From Prevotella sp. (GTDB lineage: Bacteria; Bacteroidota; Bacteroidia; Bacteroidales; Bacteroidaceae), in assembly GCA_017477435.1 (NCBI GenBank), contig JAFUVV010000010.1, positions 1-36,790 of the forward strand: DNA of 36,790 bases. Direction: 5' to 3'. The notes under the pieces were generated by a model. That model made no database searches. It worked only from the letters and a program-made list of their open reading frames with translations, and had not been told where the DNA came from. Positions 35,036 to 36,790 of this stretch are shown here, piece by piece (the first letter of the stretch is position 1; every line of letters starts with the position of its first letter). The translations under genes and the position numbers were made by a program.

Positions 35036-35482
35036 TTACGGTTCTACGGGCTTCGAGGTATCAACGGCGTTCTTCGGTGCCTCCTTCATCTTCAGCCCCG
35101 TGATGAACTGGATGGTCTTCTTCGAACCCTTCTGGCTGCCGCCAGTCATCTGAGGGATAAAATTTACGTGAGCCCCGAGGATATTCTCCTGCACGTTGAA
35201 GTCGGCTGCAGTGTTTGCGGGTGCTGTGCAGAGACCGATGCGGAAGTATCCGAAGCCGTCGAGCTTGATGCTGTGGGAATTCTGGAGCTCGTCCTTCATC
35301 ACCTCCACAAGCTCGGTGAGCACGGCCACGACGTCCGACTTCTTCACGGTGCAGTTTCTCTGAATGCGCTCGGCGATTGCTGCGGTGTCGATGGTGTTGG
35401 TCATTACTGAACGGGCATACCACTTACCCGAAAATTCTGAATTCTTACGATTGTTCTGGTACAAACGATAAAGTACTGCCAT
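35036..35482 (-). CDS. HU family DNA-binding protein (HU-HIG type)
   Basis: The 148-residue protein begins MAVLYRLYQNNRKNS and WYARSV, typical of Bacteroidetes HU-HIG proteins. The HU-like core (IDTAAIAERIQRNCTVKKSD, VVAVLTELVEVMKDELQNSH, SIKLDGFGYFRIGLC) follows, with a C-terminal extension (NFIPQMTGGSQKGSKK, then a Pro/Lys tail). These are nucleoid-associated or nuclear-type architectural DNA-binding proteins; some are linked to mobile or phage-like regions. It is followed directly by the smalltalk gene. A promoter-like element lies about 130 bp upstream (35611-35642). Confidence 0.92.
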   Translation of the reverse strand: MAVLYRLYQNNRKNSEFSGKWYARSVMTNTIDTAAIAERIQRNCTVKKSDVVAVLTELVEVMKDELQNSHSIKLDGFGYFRIGLCTAPANTAADFNVQENILGAHVNFIPQMTGGSQKGSKKTIQFITGLKMKEAPKNAVDTSKPVEP

Positions 35483-35610
35483 AATTTTTTTATGTGTTTT
35501 TAATGGTTAATAAAATAAATAATGTTATCCTGTGTCTGTGGTTCGTCCTTGCTCTGCTCCGATTTAGTCGACGTCGTCTTCGCATCTGCCGTTCTGAACT
35601 TTTGACGATG

Positions 35611-35642
35611 CAAAGTTAACGACATAATTTTCTTCCTACAAG
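35611..35642 (-). promoter_or_regulatory. Likely promoter of the HU-smalltalk unit
   Basis: TAACTTTG (35611-35618) is a good -7 box; 20 nt upstream lies CTTG, an imperfect -33. The leader would be about 125 nt. The interval 35483-35716 holds no gene I can support; it also contains a short C-run/G-run repeat near 35681-35703. Confidence 0.45.
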
Positions 35643-35716
35643 CGATATCATGTTTTAGGGTTAACCACCAATTTAAAGCCCCCTCAGTCCCCCCAAGGGG
35701 GGATTTATAAAAAAAA

Positions 35717-36170
35717 GATTTCACAGATTCATTCTGCTCGAATCTGTGAAATCAATATAATTTAATATTGTGCACGGATGAAAAATCTGTTTAATCAGCT
35801 AAATCTGTGGTTTTCGTCCTTCGTCCCACCTAGGGATTCCTAATAAAAAAGATTTCACAGATTCTTTCTGCTCGAATCTGTGAAATCTATATAATTTAAT
35901 ATTGTGTACGAATGAAAAATCTGTTTAATCTGTGACTCTCGGCGCTTGCGACGCTTATTCGAGCGAAGCGAGTCTTAAGAATCTGTGGTTTTCGTCCTTC
36001 GTCTTTCGTTCTTCGTACTTCGTCCCACCTAGGGATTCCTAATAAAAAAGATTTCACAGATTCATTCTGCTCGAATCTGTGAAATCTATATAATTTAATA
36101 TTGTGCTCGGATGAAAAATCTGTTTAATCAGGTAAATCTGTGGTTTTCGTTCTTCGTACTTTGTTCTTTC
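35717..36170. repeat. Three direct copies of an intergenic repeat with a 13-bp palindromic head
   Basis: Each copy starts with GATTTCACAGATT, an 11-nt loop and AATCTGTGAAATC (heads at 35717-35753, 35851-35887, 36050-36086). A common body follows: ATATAATTTAATATTGTG, GATGAAAAATCTGTTTAAT, TCTGTGGTTTTCGT and, between copies, CACCTAGGGATTCCTAATAA. Copies 1 and 2 are 134 bp apart; copies 2 and 3 are 199 bp apart, because copy 2 carries an extra GC-richer hairpin (GACTCTCGGCGC to GCGAGTC). No coding sequence is present. Confidence 0.9.
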
Positions 36171-36180
36171 GTCCTTCGTT

Positions 36181-36217
36181 TCATATCCGTGGCCGCATCG
36201 AGCGGCCACGGATATGA
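36181..36217 (-). terminator. Strong hairpin after the dockerin-like gene
   Basis: A 16-bp perfect stem, TCATATCCGTGGCCGC (36181-36196) with GCGGCCACGGATATGA (36202-36217), immediately follows the stop at 36219. No T-tract follows on the minus strand, so it may terminate weakly or protect the 3' end. Confidence 0.65.
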
Positions 36218-36218
36218 T

Positions 36219-36539
36219 TTACTTCTTCATCTCGTTGATAATTACCTGTATGTCGGCGGTGGAGATCTTACCGTCGCCGTTCAGGTCGTACTCGAAGGCG
36301 TGGTTCTTGTACAGATAGGTTCTTCCCGTCGCGGTGATATCACGATAGATGCTGTCCTCGGCGATGCTATCCAACTGGAAGCGGCGCCCCACATCATCGG
36401 AATAACTGTATGACTGGCCGTAGCTGGCATTCAGATGACTATCTACAGTGCCGCTGTTCTGCTCTGACAGAAGACTCTTGCTCCTCACACAGCACATTAT
36501 GTTACTTTTGCTCAATATTATAATATATAATAATTTCAT
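36219..36539 (-). CDS. Small dockerin-like (EF-hand) protein, possibly the C-terminal remnant of a larger one
   Basis: The 106-residue product ends in one calcium-binding dockerin-type repeat (YDLNGDGKISTADIQVIINE, about 84-103). The preceding residues (DVGRRFQLDSIAEDSIYRDI, GRTYLYKNHAFE) resemble no domain I recognise. The N-terminus (MKLLYIIILSKSNIMCCVRS) is not a good signal peptide, so this may be the end of a protein whose 5' part was lost, or a start within such a relic. A TATATTTG -7-like box at 36552-36559 could serve it. A full dockerin needs two repeats; only one is present. Confidence 0.55.
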   Translation of the reverse strand: MKLLYIIILSKSNIMCCVRSKSLLSEQNSGTVDSHLNASYGQSYSYSDDVGRRFQLDSIAEDSIYRDITATGRTYLYKNHAFEYDLNGDGKISTADIQVIINEMKK

Positions 36540-36652
36540 CTGTTTTTTTTACAAATATAGAATCTCCTCTTTTTTCACAGGAGAAAATGGTTCCATTATC
36601 AAACATGTTCTCATGATGAATGATTATTTTTCTATTTAAAGGAATACCGACA

Positions 36653-36790
36653 CTACTGTCCAAAGAAATTTTTCCATAAGGTCAGCTGACCATTATCGGA
36701 GTCATTCTGAGGATGTTTTGGTTTAACAAATAGCTCGCCTAAGGGTTTCCTCTCAAAGAGTACTTTCCCTATGGCAGCCGATAAAATATA
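36653..36790 (-). CDS. C-terminal end of an unidentified protein (cut by window edge)
   Basis: From the right edge the minus strand is open for 45 codons to TAG at 36653. The residues (SAAIGKVLFERKPLGELFVK, PKHPQNDSDNGQLTLWKNFF) have protein-like composition, with no low-complexity runs. I do not recognise the family. The short length makes this tentative. Confidence 0.4.
   Translation of the reverse strand, partial: YILSAAIGKVLFERKPLGELFVKPKHPQNDSDNGQLTLWKNFFGQ

Noticed and set aside
35500-35724. A 74-aa minus-strand reading frame upstream of the HU gene
   Set aside because: It spans the predicted promoter and a C-run/G-run intergenic repeat, has low complexity and matches no family.
1-36790. 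tRNA or rRNA genes, including an amber suppressor tRNA
   Set aside because: I saw no T-loop-like motif with matching acceptor stem on either strand by eye; a covariance-model scan would be needed to be sure.

Overview
The window looks like a chromosomal piece of a Bacteroidales bacterium, most likely Prevotella-like. The reasons are a SusC/SusD pair, Bacteroidetes promoters (TTTG, 18-20 nt, TAnnTTTG), an HU-HIG protein followed by a 32-aa 'smalltalk' protein, few Shine-Dalgarno sites, and the order rimP-nusA-infB followed by suf genes. Genes are assigned by motif reading only; no database search was possible.

Layout. 1-5,070: start of a susD-like gene, a full SusC receptor and an alkaline-phosphatase-superfamily lipoprotein. 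5,303-8,608: WYL regulator, rnhB, a 91-aa protein and sufS. 9,064-11,171: a DUF5009/NagX-like membrane acyltransferase and an SGNH hydrolase. 11,323-15,620: a visibly AT-rich, tightly packed five-gene operon (polymerase/TPR membrane protein, DUF1573 lipoprotein, MauE/DoxX-like protein, a lipoprotein with a fulvocin C-like eight-cysteine tail, membrane protein). 15,701-16,728: an intact IS982-family element with perfect 17-bp ends, which abuts a signal-peptidase gene that has lost its 5' half. 17,049-19,040: a transglutaminase/discoidin lipoprotein. 19,497-23,327: DUF4838 and GH2 glycosidase operon. 23,837-27,934: sufB-deaminase-sufC-sufD. 28,247-34,766: AsmA-like protein, infB, nusA, rimP. 34,923-35,482: smalltalk and HU. 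35,717-36,790: a triple intergenic repeat, a small dockerin-like protein and the end of another gene.

How it fits together. The minus strand carries a housekeeping backbone (rimP-nusA-infB, then sufB-C-D). sufS lies on the same strand but about 15 kb away, so the accessory block between sufD and sufS appears to have split a suf cluster. The accessory genes are mostly for glycan use at the cell surface, plus the cysteine-rich peptide operon.

Most notable signals: (1) four intergenic arrays of a 22-bp palindromic unit with constant geometry and core but two different arm sequences; (2) in-frame TAG codons in the essential infB and in the deaminase gene, although TAG ends other genes here normally; (3) the fulvocin C-like operon; (4) a sufS promoter held between perfect 14-bp inverted arms; (5) a conserved upstream promoter motif found three times at identical distance from its -7 box; (6) an attenuator-like hairpin in the rimP-nusA-infB leader.
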